Numbered from the stretch's first letter, positions 10,202 through 21,951 are shown. The stretch is 64,000 nt of DNA from Pythium myriotylum (GCA_023091665.1 JALJCQ010000024.1:744001-808000), one strand, 5' to 3'. The notes: a model not told the origin generated them from the sequence alone. Numbers and translations are program-made.

Positions 10202-11301
10202 CGTGCAGCTCAGGTTGGTTCGCGATCGACGTCAACTGTAGGCCACACGATTACGGGTAGCGATGGCAAAACCAAGTCAGACCCGGACTTCTTCGGCAAC
10301 CACCTCCAAAGAGTCACGTTCAAGTGCCGACGCGACTACCGATTTATGAACCATAGTCATCTTTCCGTGGAAAGCTGGACAAGTAGAGGACTGGAAACGG
10401 GGAATAACGCGAATACCCTCCAATCTAGCTCAATCTCAAATGTATCCAGGGCTTCCCTTGCTGCGATTCGGTTTTCCAACTCAGGCTATTGCAACTCACG
10501 ACTATAAAAGTGGTCGAATCTCATAAATATCGTGGGGCTTCCTGCACCAAAACAGTCCTGTGGCGCATGCTCGTTTTCGATGCGCTTTTCCTCCTTCCGT
10601 GCACGGGATGCCGTCTTTTTACTGCCCAAAAGACTTGCTCTTGGTTTCTGGAAGCAATGTGACTCCCTCGTCTTCAACTACCCAGGACTTTAGAAGCTCC
10701 AGCATACCGGTACGCCCAGCCAGCCTTGACATGCATGTGGCGTCGACCTCACAAGCCACCTCGCTCGCGCGTAAACATCTCCAGGACAGCTTGGTATAGT
10801 TTTTTTCAAATGATATTGAGCGCAATAACTGTACCCTATGATAGTAGCTCGAGCTCTGTGCATTCCTGTCTTACCATAGGTCAACCTGGCTGGAGAGCCA
10901 GGGCTGTAAGTCGGAAGCGCCGAGCTGTGGCACGTCTGCATGGCAGGGTCTGTCGGTGGAGTGACGGACTTGGCTCGAGAGGGCGGCGTCCGTCGCATGG
11001 GTGGCCAGCGTCGGGGCCATGGCGTTGTGACCTCATTTGGTGGCGCCAGTGAGAGATGCCGATGATGTGAAGCGCGGCTGAGCACTGAGCATTAGATCGT
11101 TAATTGAAACAACAACCTTCTGGATAGTAACCAATACACTCACTCGAATCGCAGCACCAATTGGGATACCAACCATACTAAGCTCAACTCGACAACAAGT
11201 CTACAGTATTTCGGCCAAGTACTGGTCCACACACATCCACAATCTCCAACGTTTCTGCAATTATGCCAGGGTTCAATACACAATTTTGCTTACGATTCTG
11301 G

Positions 11302-11336
11302 GCCGAGCCGAGAACATTAAATGCTCTCGGCTCGGC
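11302..11336. repeat. GC-rich hairpin
   Basis: 16-bp arms (11302-11317 and 11321-11336) with one mismatch around a TAA loop. No poly-T tract follows, and its position relative to any transcript is unknown. Confidence 0.75.
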
Positions 11337-12321
11337 ATCCTAACGGACAGGAGATGGACACTGAAGCGATAATATCAACACGATTTAGTGTGGTTACATC
11401 GGCTGAACAAGCATAGCGCTCTCATGATTCGGCTGGTGTACCGCACTTTGAGTACTGTTCTCCAGACAAACAGATACTGCATGCTGAGAACGATTTCATC
11501 ACGAGCAAAAAAAGGTGAGTTAGACGATTGATTAGTCGCTGTTTAGTCGAGACCGACTGAACAGCGCCGCGCTGACATATGTTTATTTTATGCACGAATG
11601 GTGTCAACCAGATCGATTGCTTGGCTCGAAAGGCTCGCGTTCAATGAACCACCTGTCCATCTGAGAAATCTGTCGTAGCAATGGTCCCGTCCCAAGCCAT
11701 GGGGTGGCTCCTTAGTTCCAGTCGAGTCAGAGTGTCGGTGGTTTTGACACTCATGTGAACTGAGAATAAAGCACAGGATGACACCAAGCAGGGTACCGGC
11801 CACTGTACGAAAAGCGAAGAAACTCTAACAGCGACGCTGTTGGAGTTCCTTTGCCCCATGTCCGATGGACTTCGAGGGCTGTGGATAGCCGTAGTTGCGT
11901 CCGATCGAGTTCGAATCAGATTTGGCGCTCTGCCATGTACCAGGCGGAGATCAGTCGAGCGCTGGAGCTGGAGAGACTGTCAACGTACAACTATGGTCCA
12001 TCACAGAGTCACTGAGCGATGACATCTGTGGAGGATAAAGAATGTGGACCTCCCAGATTGTGCAAAGTCGAGCCATCCTCTGACCACCTTCGTCGACAAT
12101 CCAACTCAACGGGCACACAATTCGCACCAAGTAGCTCCCGCTGTGACCGCTCGTGGCGCAGAGCATGGGCAATTCTCTGTTACTCACCCTTTGGACCTGG
12201 AAAGGGAGATGTCCCGGCCCATGCTTCCACCCAGAATGAAGGAAAGGGTCCTACCACCGCCACCCAAGGAACGGGCTGGGCGCCACGACTGACGACTTTT
12301 TGCGTCAGGCCTCCTGACTAT

Positions 12322-12340
12322 TCTCACTCCACATTTCACT
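12322..12340 (+). promoter_or_regulatory. Oomycete Inr+FPR-like core promoter of M13 copy 2
   Basis: TCTCACTCCACATTTCACT differs from the copy 1 element at a few initiator positions but keeps CATTTCACT. It lies 48 bp before the ATG at 12389, the same distance as in copy 4. Confidence 0.7.
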
Positions 12341-12388
12341 CAGTTCCCAGCAAGTGATCTCCAGAACTCAAGCTCCCAAGCCTCAACC

Positions 12389-14446
12389 ATGAAGCTCTTC
12401 ATCACCTCCACCGTCGCTCTTGCAGCTCTCGCAATGGCCCCTTCGCAGGCAGCCCTTCCAGCCAACATCCAGGCCCTCATCGATCCTACCGTGGACCCGT
12501 GCACTGACTTCTACCAGTACTCGTGCGGCAACTGGATCAAGAACAACCCGTTGGCCCCGAACCAATCCAGCAACGACAACTCGTTTGCCGCAGTCGGCAG
12601 GCGAAACGAGGTGGTGATCGCCCAGATCATCAAGGAGGACTGGCCACTCATCGGCGAGTTCTGGGACTCGTGTTTGGACCAAGCGAGTCGCGACGCACTT
12701 GGTGCCAAGCCGCTTCAGGCATACCTCAACCGCATCTCGGCCACAACGAGCAAGTCGGATTTGCTTCGTCTCGCTGGTGAGCTGAGCCGCACTGGCGCCC
12801 AGTTCATCACTAGTGTCCAGATCCTTGGTGACCTCAAGGACGCCAAGACAAACATCATCTACTTGTCGTTTCCCGACTTCGTGATCACCAATCTCAACAC
12901 GTACTTCGACGATAAGGCATTTGCAGCGATTGAGCCTGACTACCGTAAGTACATCTCCACTGTGCTGAAGCTCGCAGGCTTCAACCCCAATGGACCCTCT
13001 CAGCAGGGCCAGCAGCAAGGAGCTGCTGCGACCACGAACACCACTGCCTTTGAGGACTCGGTCATCAACGTCGAGAAGAAGCTCGTAGGTGTGCTCCTCA
13101 AACTCCAGGACCAGTCTGGTGATGATGCCTACTATAACCCACTCAAGCTGGGAGATGCCATGGCTAAGAGCCCACTCTCGATCGGTGCCTACTTGACTGG
13201 ACTTGGCGTGCTGGACAAGACCAAGCTCACCAAGGACTCGAAGATCGTCGTCGACTACCCGGATTACTTCGAGCTTGTCGAAACTGCGCTTGCAGCAATC
13301 GACATCAAAGACCTGCGCACGTACCTCGCCTTCACGTACATTTCGAACCGCGCGCGTTACCTCTCGGATCCCTTCTATGAGGCTTACTTTCAGTTCTTCT
13401 TCAAGAAGCTCGGCGGGCAGTCTGCTCGTTCAGAACCCGCCAGCATCTGCACATCGCGTATGACGCAATTCTTCCCGGATCTCATCGGCAAGTACTACTT
13501 CATGAAGATGTTCGACCAAGAGCGTGAGGATAACACACAGCTCATGACCAAGCTGGTGGAGGAGGCGATGAGTCAGCACATTGCCAAGCTCGATTGGCTC
13601 GACAACGCCACGCGCATCGAGGCCGCTGGGAAGCTCGCCAAGGTCGTCAACCTCATCGGCCAGTCCAAGGTTAAGCAAAGCTACCCATTCTCAGTCAAGC
13701 GCGATGAGTTCTTCAACAACATCCAGCTCGTCCTAAACAACGAATACGAGAAAAACATGAAGAAGATCGGTAACCCGGTGAACCGCGACCTGTGGGACAT
13801 GTCAGCAGCCGAGGTGAACGCGTACTACTCGCCTCTTGAGAACAAGATGGTGTTCCCGGCCGCCATCCTGCAGGCTCCGTTCTTCAACGGCTCGGCTCAC
13901 CCTGCGCAGAACTTTGGTTCGATTGGCGCTGTCATTGGTCACGAGCTCACCCACGGCTTTGACAGTAGCGGCCGCAAGTACGATGGTGACGGTAACAAGC
14001 GCAACTGGTGGACTGAGTCGACCGGTAAGGAGTTCGACACACGAGCGAAGTGCATGAGCGACCAGTACTCGACCTTCATCGTCAAAGGCCAGAACGGCAA
14101 GCCGCTCGCTCGTGTTGACGGTGTCAAGACCATTGGTGAGAACATCGCCGACAACGGTGGCTTCGGTCTCGCCTGGGACGCGTACCACAAGTACGCCTCG
14201 ACGCCAGGCTTTGACAGCAAGGGCCTGACCCCGCAGGAGGCCGACCAAACGCTCTTCCTCTCGTTTGCCCAGACTTGGTGCGGTGTCAAGACTGACGGTG
14301 CGATGCTCTCGCAGATCGCTGATGTGCACTCGCCTGGCCAGTGGCGAGCAAACGGCGTGGCGATGAACAACGAGAACTTCGCCAAGACGTTCAGCTGCAA
14401 GGCCCCAGCGCCGATGAACCCGACGACCAAGTGCAAGCTCTGGTAG
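12389..14446 (+). CDS. Secreted M13-family zinc metallopeptidase, copy 2
   Basis: 685 residues and intronless. Signal peptide MKLFITSTVALAALAMAPSQA, N-terminal DPCTDFYQYSCGNWI, NAYYSP, HELTH at residues 518-522, GENIADNGG with ligand E584, and C-terminal CKLW; all zinc ligands are present at the same positions as in copy 1. It shares its core promoter type and the start of its 3' UTR with copy 1, showing tandem duplication of a whole gene unit. From base 12690 on, its 5' two thirds is almost identical to the truncated copy at 28120. Predicted secreted endopeptidase; substrate unknown. Confidence 0.93.
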   Translation: MKLFITSTVALAALAMAPSQAALPANIQALIDPTVDPCTDFYQYSCGNWIKNNPLAPNQSSNDNSFAAVGRRNEVVIAQIIKEDWPLIGEFWDSCLDQASRDALGAKPLQAYLNRISATTSKSDLLRLAGELSRTGAQFITSVQILGDLKDAKTNIIYLSFPDFVITNLNTYFDDKAFAAIEPDYRKYISTVLKLAGFNPNGPSQQGQQQGAAATTNTTAFEDSVINVEKKLVGVLLKLQDQSGDDAYYNPLKLGDAMAKSPLSIGAYLTGLGVLDKTKLTKDSKIVVDYPDYFELVETALAAIDIKDLRTYLAFTYISNRARYLSDPFYEAYFQFFFKKLGGQSARSEPASICTSRMTQFFPDLIGKYYFMKMFDQEREDNTQLMTKLVEEAMSQHIAKLDWLDNATRIEAAGKLAKVVNLIGQSKVKQSYPFSVKRDEFFNNIQLVLNNEYEKNMKKIGNPVNRDLWDMSAAEVNAYYSPLENKMVFPAAILQAPFFNGSAHPAQNFGSIGAVIGHELTHGFDSSGRKYDGDGNKRNWWTESTGKEFDTRAKCMSDQYSTFIVKGQNGKPLARVDGVKTIGENIADNGGFGLAWDAYHKYASTPGFDSKGLTPQEADQTLFLSFAQTWCGVKTDGAMLSQIADVHSPGQWRANGVAMNNENFAKTFSCKAPAPMNPTTKCKLW

Positions 14447-15416
14447 ATTTGCCTAGCCATGTAGACCATTTGGATGGTATTTAGTGTAACGAAATGTTAT
14501 CCGCTTTCATGCATTTCGTGCTCTCAAACAAGTTGCCTTGGAATGACCGGCCAAGGAGGATGGGTAATGTATAAATGACGGATCGTTTACCACTGATTTC
14601 CATGGCATCTTCCAAGTCGATCGGCGATGCACGATCGCCTTCAGCACTCCACTTCCCTCGTTTCTTTTTGTTTTTCTTCTTTCTGTTTTGGGTTCATTCG
14701 ACAATAGTCAGAACCTTTTGAGAACAATTATTGTGGTAACGTTTGACCAGTTTTGTGCACGGGAACGGTTTAGTGCACGAAACCAAGTCTCCTCCAATCA
14801 CACGTCAAGAAAAGCAAATACAGTGATCTCATTGGCTGTCAGAAAACGGACCAGTTCTGGGCACACCAGTATCAGTTTGTAGAACACAGTATCAGTTTTC
14901 AAAAATATGTGGTGGTTATTCAAAATTGCCACCCTTTGGTCCTGAGTTAATTACTCGCCCGCCTTGTGGCGGGGAAGGCGTAGTTTCAAAGAACATAGTC
15001 TATGTTACATAGAGGTCAGCAGATAGAATTGTTAGGAGCAACTAGTACAGTTTTAAAATTTATTGTAGGTGATGATTAATAGCAGTATATGGGAACTTGA
15101 AGGTAGGTAACTGTCCATTCTCCCAAGGACTGGCGGCAACATTCAAGTTCCTACAGCTCTTGTGTTGTGCAGGATACACGTTGAAGGGAAAGATGCTGCA
15201 AGCAGCACCTCCGCATGACCAAATCTTCTAGATTTCGCGTTGGTAGTTTACAGTGATTAGCTACCCGGGGTCAAGAACGTGGAAGAATCGTGGCTGGGAT
15301 AGTGAGGAGATCGTAAAGAAGCTGTTTCTTTTCTTCTAGATTTTTGTCGTGTCTTCCAAGACACAGTTCTCTATCGAGTGTATGCAGGGTGCGTAGATTT
15401 GAGTCCGTGATGTTCA
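14447..15416. other. Intergenic region
   Basis: About 1 kb of AT-rich DNA after M13 copy 2. The first 50 bases are the shared 3' UTR. A small GC hairpin (CCCGCC-TTGT-GGCGGG, 14958-14973) is the only structure seen. It could be the 3' hairpin of the minus-strand Helitron, but no convincing CTRR end follows. Confidence 0.4.
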
Positions 15417-15435
15417 CTTCATTCTCGCATTTCCC
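15417..15435 (+). promoter_or_regulatory. Inr+FPR-like core promoter of a decayed gene
   Basis: CTTCATTCTCGCATTTCCC resembles the oomycete core promoter and lies about 40 bp ahead of an ATG at 15475 that opens a broken gene. Confidence 0.5.
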
Positions 15436-15474
15436 TTTAAGTGGTCAACCATCCATCGTCTTTCTCCCTTCCTC

Positions 15475-16150
15475 ATGGCGTCAACAAAGAAAGCCACTAG
15501 CGCAAGTGCCGCCTCTGACGCTCCGTTTACCCCATCGAAGCTAGAGAGAGAGAGAGAGTGCTGGTACTCCACTCGACTCTCCGTTGACGCGTTTGAAGGA
15601 GTCCGTTCAGAAGCGTGAAGCAAAGAAAAAGGCAAAAGGGACAGTCATTCTCACCTGTGGAAGGTGTGTATCATACTTGTGGACGAAGATGAAACTGACT
15701 GATGGAATTTGCGGTAGAATTTCGTGAATACGTGACACGCGAACGTGATGGTCTCACCGATCCGGAGGTCTAGGTTATTGTGCGTGCGAAATTGTTGCGG
15801 ATTCCGGCGCACACATTTGGGAGCACGAACGTGTTGCGCTTGCACTTGACTGACGCCGAACCAGCTGATGCGCTCCACGAGTTGATTCGTGAGGTGACTT
15901 GTATACTGTATCTAATTGTACGGTGACTAACGGCTCGTTAGTTCCAGACAGTGTACGAAGAATCCGACGAGGGTCGTGCAGATGTGGATGCACTTCTCCT
16001 AATGACAACCGTTTTTGGATAGAGACTTCACTCCGATACCCTCCCTGTTTAAGGGGATGTTGTGGAGTTTACGCACGCCCGTCGACGCGACGTGTGCGAC
16101 GGGAAGTGGTGCCAGTTTGTGGCCCGTTCGGCTGATGCTCACGTCATGTA
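15475..16150 (+). pseudogene. Decayed gene of unknown family
   Basis: Product not recognised. The ATG at 15475 starts MASTKKATSASAASDAPFTP; the frame is lost within about 45 residues after a GA-rich run and ends with TGA at 15616. Further blocks read as protein on the same strand: EFREYVTRERDGLTDPEV (interrupted by TAG), then VIVRAKLLRIPAHTFGS...LHELIRE, then, past a likely GT-AG intron (about 15893-15941), FQTVYEESDEGRADVDALL, and after more stops DVVEFTHARRRDVCDGKWC. Promoter, likely introns and codon-like blocks suggest a former host or captured gene of about 200 residues. It lies beside the Helitron relic, so gene capture by that element is possible but not shown. Confidence 0.4.
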
Positions 16151-16347
16151 ATGCGAAGTCAAGGTTGCAGTTGAAAGATATTCCCGTTCACAGGAATAGA
16201 AGCGAGTTTAATTAATTGACTGGTATGGGTTAGTATGGATGGAAAGAGATGATATCTGTTTGGGCATGTGCGTGAGTGAGTTCTCGTAGCCGGCTTTCTT
16301 CGTCGATCGCAGCTTGGGGTAGTGTGCCAGTTGATTGGTGAAAGGCG

Positions 16348-18026
16348 TCAGACAGGCGAGTCCTGTTCTTGCCCGCACATCAAGTATGCTTGCTGTTGCT
16401 TGTTTCCACCCCTGGAACCAGACTTCCAATCCGCAACAACAAGAGACGACAGTGACTCTCCCTGAACCTTGTAAACGGTTCCTCCAACAGCGCAGACGAA
16501 TGAAAACTGTTGGATCTTCATCGAAAGAGTCCTCGATACACCGTTGTGGGCAGGTGTGAACTCGATTTTTGCCGTGTTGTATGCTTCTGCATCAGGAAAG
16601 ACAGGAAACAGCTGTGAATCAACGCCGATGGTAATGGGTTGTGCGTCGTTTCCTCGTTGCAAGGAAACGAGGGTGTAAGTCGGGCGTTTGTTTGGAACTC
16701 TAATTGTGACACCAGTGCGACTGTCAAATACTAGTGTAAAGCCAGTTGGTGGGAAATGAATGCTGTAGAGGTAGCCGATGGTCCCGTTTGCCTTTCTTGG
16801 TCCTGATGTTTTGAGTGATCTGAATTGGCATGCCGGGTATGAGATCAAGAAATGGCGCCATTCTACCGAAATTGGAGTCAGAGAGACTGAGAGAGAGAGA
16901 CTGAGAGACTTCTACCGAAATTGGAGTCAGAGAGACTGAGAACGTTGGCAACATCTTCGCGGCTGAGGTTGTTCAGGGACCCCTTGAAGTTATCTAGAAC
17001 ACGAATGGGCTTCTTGTCAGCAGACAGGAGTTTGGCGGTTCTGGCTACGAAGTGAGCATTGATGGCTGTTTTGATGTCGTTATCAGACGAAACGAAAACA
17101 GTGTCTGCCGATATCACATGCGAGGTATCTGTGCTGGCGCAGTATCTATCATTGATGATCTGGATAAACTCTGGAGTCCATTCCCCATACCGAGCTCGCG
17201 AGCAGCCACGGCTCCATTCTGGATCGTTGCGAAATCGCATAGACTCCTCAAGTACGACAGCTCGCTTGAATAGGCGCCAAGTGCTGAACCCGTCGAAGTC
17301 AGTAAGCGTCGGTTTTTTTGTGCAGTGGATCCACATAGATTGGTCTGCGCCAACAGGTGGAAGCTGCAGAAAGCCACCTGCTAGCACGACGTGAATGCCT
17401 CCGAAGGCGACGTTTGCAATCCTTTTGGCCTTGCGGAGATTCCGGTCTAGCTACAAGAGCTGTGCTTTTGACATCATCGACACTTCATCTACAATGAGGC
17501 AGTCAGTATCTTGCACACTTGAACGCCCACTTGGTCCCTTCAAACCGCTCTCGAAACTCATTAGAGTTCGTCCGCCAATGAGAGTTGCGGCTTTTCCAGT
17601 GAGTGCAGTTAGAACGAGAGCATTTGGTCTTCTCCAGTTTGCGCAAAGCGTTTGAAGTGCTTGAATGACTCGACTCTTTCCTGTTCCACCCTCACCTCCA
17701 AGGTAAAATAGAAGTTGCCGCTGGGAGAGAACGTCGTCGGGGATGACGGTTGTGGGAGTAATTTCAGATACCCGCCACCGCTCGAGAAGCGCTTTTGCCA
17801 CGATTGAGAATGCCTTGTGCTGCAACGCGTTGAGAGTGAACGCTTGAGATATCGTAGATGGTAGAGCGAATGCCAAGCTTGTGCTATGTGAGAATTCGGC
17901 GGGATGGTTCGGGGTGACACAGTCCCTTAGTGCCGCCTCAATGTGTTGGGTGGAAATCGTGCAGTTGTGTTGGTTGCGTGTCGTCTTGGTGAATCCCTTG
18001 GGCGGAATCAGTAAGCGGATCAGCAA
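16348..18026 (-). pseudogene. Helitron Pif1-like helicase domain, broken
   Basis: Walker A GGEGGTGKSRV and Walker B DCLIVDEVSMM are intact. A TAG at 17453-17451 interrupts the frame just after SKAQLL. The helicase motif III region then reads LAGGFLQLPPV (the usual Asp before the aromatic residue is replaced). Later blocks IPGMPIQITQNI and VCAVGGTVYKVQGESLSSLV correspond to the C-terminal helicase motifs. A 49-bp tandem duplication (16861-16941) and frameshifts separate these blocks. In a live element this domain unwinds DNA during rolling-circle transposition; it cannot here. Confidence 0.8.
16861..16941. repeat. 49-bp tandem duplication inside the Helitron helicase
   Basis: The unit starting TTCTACCGAAATTGGAGTCA at 16861 is followed by a second, partial copy from 16910; GA-rich tracts inside probably caused slippage. 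It breaks the helicase frame after SDSNFGR. Confidence 0.85.
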
Positions 18027-18452
18027 CCCAAGATCTGAGGGCAGTCGCCCTCAATCCCATGTTCTGCACACGTGTCAACGCCTGCAAGTGCGCTTTCGGT
18101 AGAGTACTGTGCAACTTCAGCTGTGACGGTGTCAATCAGAGTTCCTTGGTCAAACATTTGAATTACTTCACGAAATCTTGATCCGAACCCGAGAGTAGGA
18201 AACACACGAGCAGGGGGTGTCGTCATCGTCAACAGAATCATCTTCATTCTCAGGTTCGCTGCTCGCATCTTCAGCACCATATTGTATATCATCAGAATCG
18301 TAGCCATCATCGTCAGAATCAACGGACATAAGAGGCTCTCTGGGTTCTGCCTGCAAACCGTCGCCACTCTCAACACCTGCTTTGGAAGCTGCATGATGGG
18401 TTTCATTTTAGTCTTCCATGTTGAGAATGATGGTTTTACTGAAGCCACTAAG

Positions 18453-19299
18453 CTATGGTGCCCAATCAGCGAACGCAGCGGTCCCATCGCTCGATTCGAT
18501 TGTAGTTGAGCTGTATGAGCATCGAAGAAGATCGTTGATGCTGCGGAACGGTTTAAAGAGCACAAGCGTGGTCTTCGCGTGCGTGATCCTATCTTGTACA
18601 TTCGTCTGGGCTGTGATGCGAGGTAAACGAGGCTCTTTTGTCACTGGCACCGCCGCTTTCCTACGAAGGCTACGCAGTGCGATGCATGGAGGGGGTGATC
18701 AGATGAAAACGCGCTGGATGTTGGACTTCATTGCGAATTCGTACCATTGACTACCAATAACTTTTAAAGTAATTATTGGTCTATAATTTCATCGATATGT
18801 TAGGTGCTATAATTTTTTTATCTACCATGTACAGTGTGAGATCTTCAGTAGACTGTGGTCTGTAGATATAGTCGTCGAGAAATGAAGCTGTTCTGTAAAC
18901 AGCTTCTTGTTCACCAGTAGGGTCGATGAGGCTGTCCCTTACCAATGCACAATCATATTCTTCTTCAGCAACCAGTTGCTTTAGAATGTCAGCAAGGGGC
19001 AGGCGGGCAGTGGTAGAACTGGAGTAGGAGCACGACCTGCGGAGCAAGCATAGCGCGGCGAGTGGACCAGCTATTTCTTGCTTGTTCGTGAAAGTGTACG
19101 TCATACTGATGACGCGTCTACGCTGGACAGTTGCCGTATCCTCTACCAGTCCCGATGCACGCGAAGCAAGCTCTTCTTCTTGCCTTCGATGGAAACTAGC
19201 AAGCGCCACGGCGGTAGAACGTTCTTCTGGGGTTTGGTGACATACTTGCAACAGTAATATATCCTGTTGATCGCGTCCTTGCCACCGAGGATCACTCAA
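18453..19299 (-). pseudogene. Helitron region between Rep and helicase, broken
   Basis: Two readable blocks in different frames: one (19299-18781) with LAALCLLRRSCSYSS and TASFLDDYIYRPQSTEDLTLY, another (18650-18453) with RITHAKTTLVLFKPFRSINDLL. Both resemble the conserved central part of Helitron proteins. An AT-rich inverted repeat near 18746-18781 separates them. Confidence 0.6.
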
Positions 19300-19730
19300 A
19301 TGTCGTGATTACACTTGAACGTTGCCATAATTACAGGATTGTATCCATTGATGAACTCGCACCCGACCTTGCGTGCGATCTGAATCTATGAGGTCGTGAC
19401 CTTGGTGCGGTCAACTCGCGGACGCGGAAACTGGTACCGACATGTATTAGCACTGGATGTTGCACGGCTTTTCTTGAAGCAGCTGCCGGCGTGATTCCAC
19501 CAATGAGTGTTATAGTTGTACACTAAACTGGACAGCATTTACTTCGTATGGGTTTCGTGAAATCGCTGAACAGTATCTGTCGTCGGTATGAGGTTAATCA
19601 CATTTGCAATTGGATTCGTACGCCACATGTCTTCGTTTGCTGAACAAGTCATTCTAGCAGAGTTGATCTGGTACAAGTCTGTTTTTGTTGGGAGAGAAGC
19701 AGGTGCCTCAACTGTCAGTGACGCCTGTCT

Positions 19731-20570
19731 CTAACGTTCATATATCTTGGCACTTGCAGCTGCATTGGACCCACACCGTCTGGCCTCAATCTCTGCACAC
19801 TCTGCTAGTTCTGACGCGGTAAGCGTACGTATGCAAGGTAGCCAATTTGGAGAATGATGTTGTTGCATCGTTCTTCTCAGCAAATGTTGCGAACTGAATT
19901 TGCGGAGACAATTGCCGCAAGTAACCAGTTCTGGCTCCAAACCATCTCTCGATTTTTGGTCTTCCCGTGTAGATGAAGGGATAGGCAGACCGACCAAGCC
20001 ACCCTTTACTCCACATCCAGCACATAAGCTTTCCTCCAGCGAAAGGGGAAAGTCGTTGGTAACGATGGTATCAACGTATTCCGCAATGCGTGTACGAAAA
20101 TGGTCGCCCTCGTGACGGATTCTTGCCACATACTCACTCGCGTTGCGTGGCAACTCGGCGATCCAAATGAGGAAGTGAATGTGCAATATTCCTCTGCCTT
20201 GCGTTTCAACCATCCCATTGTATGTCTGAGTCACACCGAAGAGCCCACCGGTTGCTTTTGAGACACCCGTGCTCGTGTCGACACCAAGTACACAAGCAAT
20301 GAACGCGTCAACAGTACGCATAAACAAGCGTGCAGAAACACAGTCATCGCTCATGGCTGCAGCTTTCATTGTTGACTGTGAGGGCACGGTTGCCTCGAGC
20401 ACATCGAACAAACTGTCAACCGAGAGAACACCGGTGTAGTGCGCCATCGTGTAGCAGTTGTCAGCGTTTGGAGTTAGAGTAACAAGAGGGCTGGTTGCCC
20501 AAATCGCGCTGGCAGGACTTATTGCCATCAACTGGTGCCAGCAACTGTTGTTATTGCCATCAACTGCCAA
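19731..20570 (-). pseudogene. Helitron Rep/N-terminal domain fragment
   Basis: 279 codons open on the minus strand. IWATSPLVTLTPNADN and YNGMVETQGRGILHIHFLIW match the Helitron N-terminal/Rep region, the second containing the two-His (HUH-type) metal-binding motif that serves the rolling-circle endonuclease. The end at 19731 is a stop; downstream sequence continues in other frames. The N-terminal zinc-finger part expected upstream is missing where the element meets the MULE. Confidence 0.7.
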
Positions 20571-20600
20571 CTGCCATCAACTGCCATCAACTGCTGCCAT
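20519..20600. repeat. Short degenerate minisatellite at the Helitron/MULE boundary
   Basis: Repeated CTGCCATCAA/TTGCCATCAACTG units between the end of the MULE Ulp1 frame and the Rep frame; likely slippage at the junction. Confidence 0.7.
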
Positions 20601-21660
20601 CGACTCGTTATTGCCAGCAACTACAGGGGTAGGGTACATTACACACAGTACATAAAAGTCCCCCTCGAAGTGCAGCAACGGGTCTTTTTTGTTGGGAATG
20701 CATGTTATCCGAACTTGGTGGCTCCGTTGCGAACTTCGCGCATTCGCCCGATGCCTTCGTGTCAGAGTGTGCTGCGGAGAGTGTCGAAGTGAGCATGAAT
20801 TCGAGATGTATGATGCATTAGGAGCGTAGAAGTCCTTCCAGTGAAGTTGCCAGGTAGCGATACCGTGCGTGCTCTTCACGTTGCCATGAGCGAGGGCGAC
20901 AGAGCTGGTGTCGTAGATGTACGACTCGAAGAACAGCAGTACGAGAATGCCGCGGTTGTATTTGTCAAGTTGCTGTACGTGCTTGAATTGCGAGCACTTG
21001 AATTTTTTACCGTGAAGCCATTGTGTCGCTGGCTTGAGGATGTTTGTGATCCAGGATGTGACCTTCTCATATCGGTCGGCCGATTGGTGGGGGTCGAAGG
21101 CTACGATGTGCTTCGTCCAGTCGTCAATAATGATGGCACACCAATGCTCCGGGTTCTTGAAGTGAAGCGCAATGAGAAGGACTATGGGGCGGTTCGATGG
21201 TCTCGACTCGTTTGCGGATCTCAACTCACGGTCTTCAATTGTGTCTGGGGCAGCCAGTCGTTGTAGAGGCGAGTCGATGTACAGCAGATAGTGGTAGTCG
21301 TCGTCGTATGAAGCCGTACTCGGGGCGATGGTGACGAGTGGAATATGTAATCTCTTTTCGATGAAGAACATCGCAGAAAGCATTGCGTCGCTGTCGAGTT
21401 CCTGCTTTCCACTAAAGCCCAGGATTGCTGCACTTGGCATCGCGAGATCCACTTTGTACATTTGTCTTCGAACTTCATCGTAGTCAACGTTGCAGGCCAT
21501 CCAGTCGAGGGTCGGTTGACTTGCTCTAGGGCCGGTGTCCAGCCACTCCTCTGCGGCCATGATGGTGTCACACTTCTTCTTGATATCGAGCAGTTTGCGC
21601 GTAATACGGAGCGCTTTGAGCGAGTAGAACGTTCCATTCACGAGCGCGACGGTGTCGGAG
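20577..21660 (-). pseudogene. Ulp1/C48-like cysteine protease domain of the MULE
   Basis: Reading in from the Copia LTR: DTVALVNGTFYSLKALRIT..., then HWCAIIIDDW (candidate catalytic His), IVAFDPHQS (Asp), and VQQLDKYNRGILVLLFF. C48 proteases have Cys two positions before the conserved GI/GV-xxL block; here it is Arg, coded CGC at 20954-20952, one base from TGC. So the triad is broken. Ulp1 domains on MULEs are known from plants and other eukaryotes. The last about 70 residues (to 20577) look like readthrough into unrelated sequence. Confidence 0.72.
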
Positions 21661-21922
21661 TGTCCACGGGAAGGTCCCGTGGTAAAAGGCTGGTGCTCAC
21701 ACGTCACAGATATCACGCGATCGGGGGACACAGGTCCAACTCGGGATGGGCTCATTTCGCCCAGTTCCAAGGACCAGATCAGTATTCTCCTGCCCTGTGC
21801 ATTCTATATGTCTGTAGAAACGAACGAGCGAACGAGTTCATCAGAAGGATAGAAATACACTCTACAATTTGCTCTCGAAGCCTCCAGTCTCCTCCGGTGT
21901 GTTCTCGTTGCCGTGAACAACA
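21661..21922 (+). repeat. 5' LTR of the Copia element
   Basis: 262 bp; starts with a small inverted repeat (CCACGGGA-AGG-TCCCGTGG) and ends GAACAACA. Followed by GGTTAACAGCC, which is not a clear initiator-Met tRNA primer site. Confidence 0.95.
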
Positions 21923-21951
21923 GGTTAACAGCCACACCAGCTCTAGTGTAA

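Larger units (their letters stand above)
9527..12321. other. Intergenic region between M13 copies 1 and 2
   Basis: About 2.8 kb. The first 50 bases are a 3' UTR shared with copy 2 (GTAGACCATTTGGATGGTAT near 9537 and 14460). Two hairpins (10143-10201 and 11302-11336) and upstream-duplicated DNA near 11900 are present. No supported gene is seen. Confidence 0.5.
16220..20570 (-). mobile_element. Decayed Helitron (Rep plus Pif1-type helicase)
   Basis: On the minus strand, in the expected Helitron order: a Rep part (20570-19731) with the HUH-type block GRGILHIHFLIW; middle blocks (19299-18453) such as IAGPLAALCLLRRSCSYSS and TLVLFKPFRSINDLL that occur between Rep and helicase in Helitrons; then a Pif1-like helicase (18026-16348). 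Frames are broken by stops, frameshifts and a 49-bp tandem duplication, so the element is dead. Termini (5' TC, 3' hairpin plus CTRR) were not found; the limits given are those of recognisable protein sequence. It directly abuts the Ulp1 end of the MULE relic. Confidence 0.8.

Noticed and set aside
14958..14973. Hairpin as the 3' end of the Helitron
   Set aside because: Stem of only 6 bp and no CTRR end at the right distance; it is also more than 1 kb beyond the last helicase motif.
20519..20600. CTGCCATCAA repeats as a CRISPR-like array
   Set aside because: Units are contiguous and degenerate with no spacers, in a eukaryotic transposon context.
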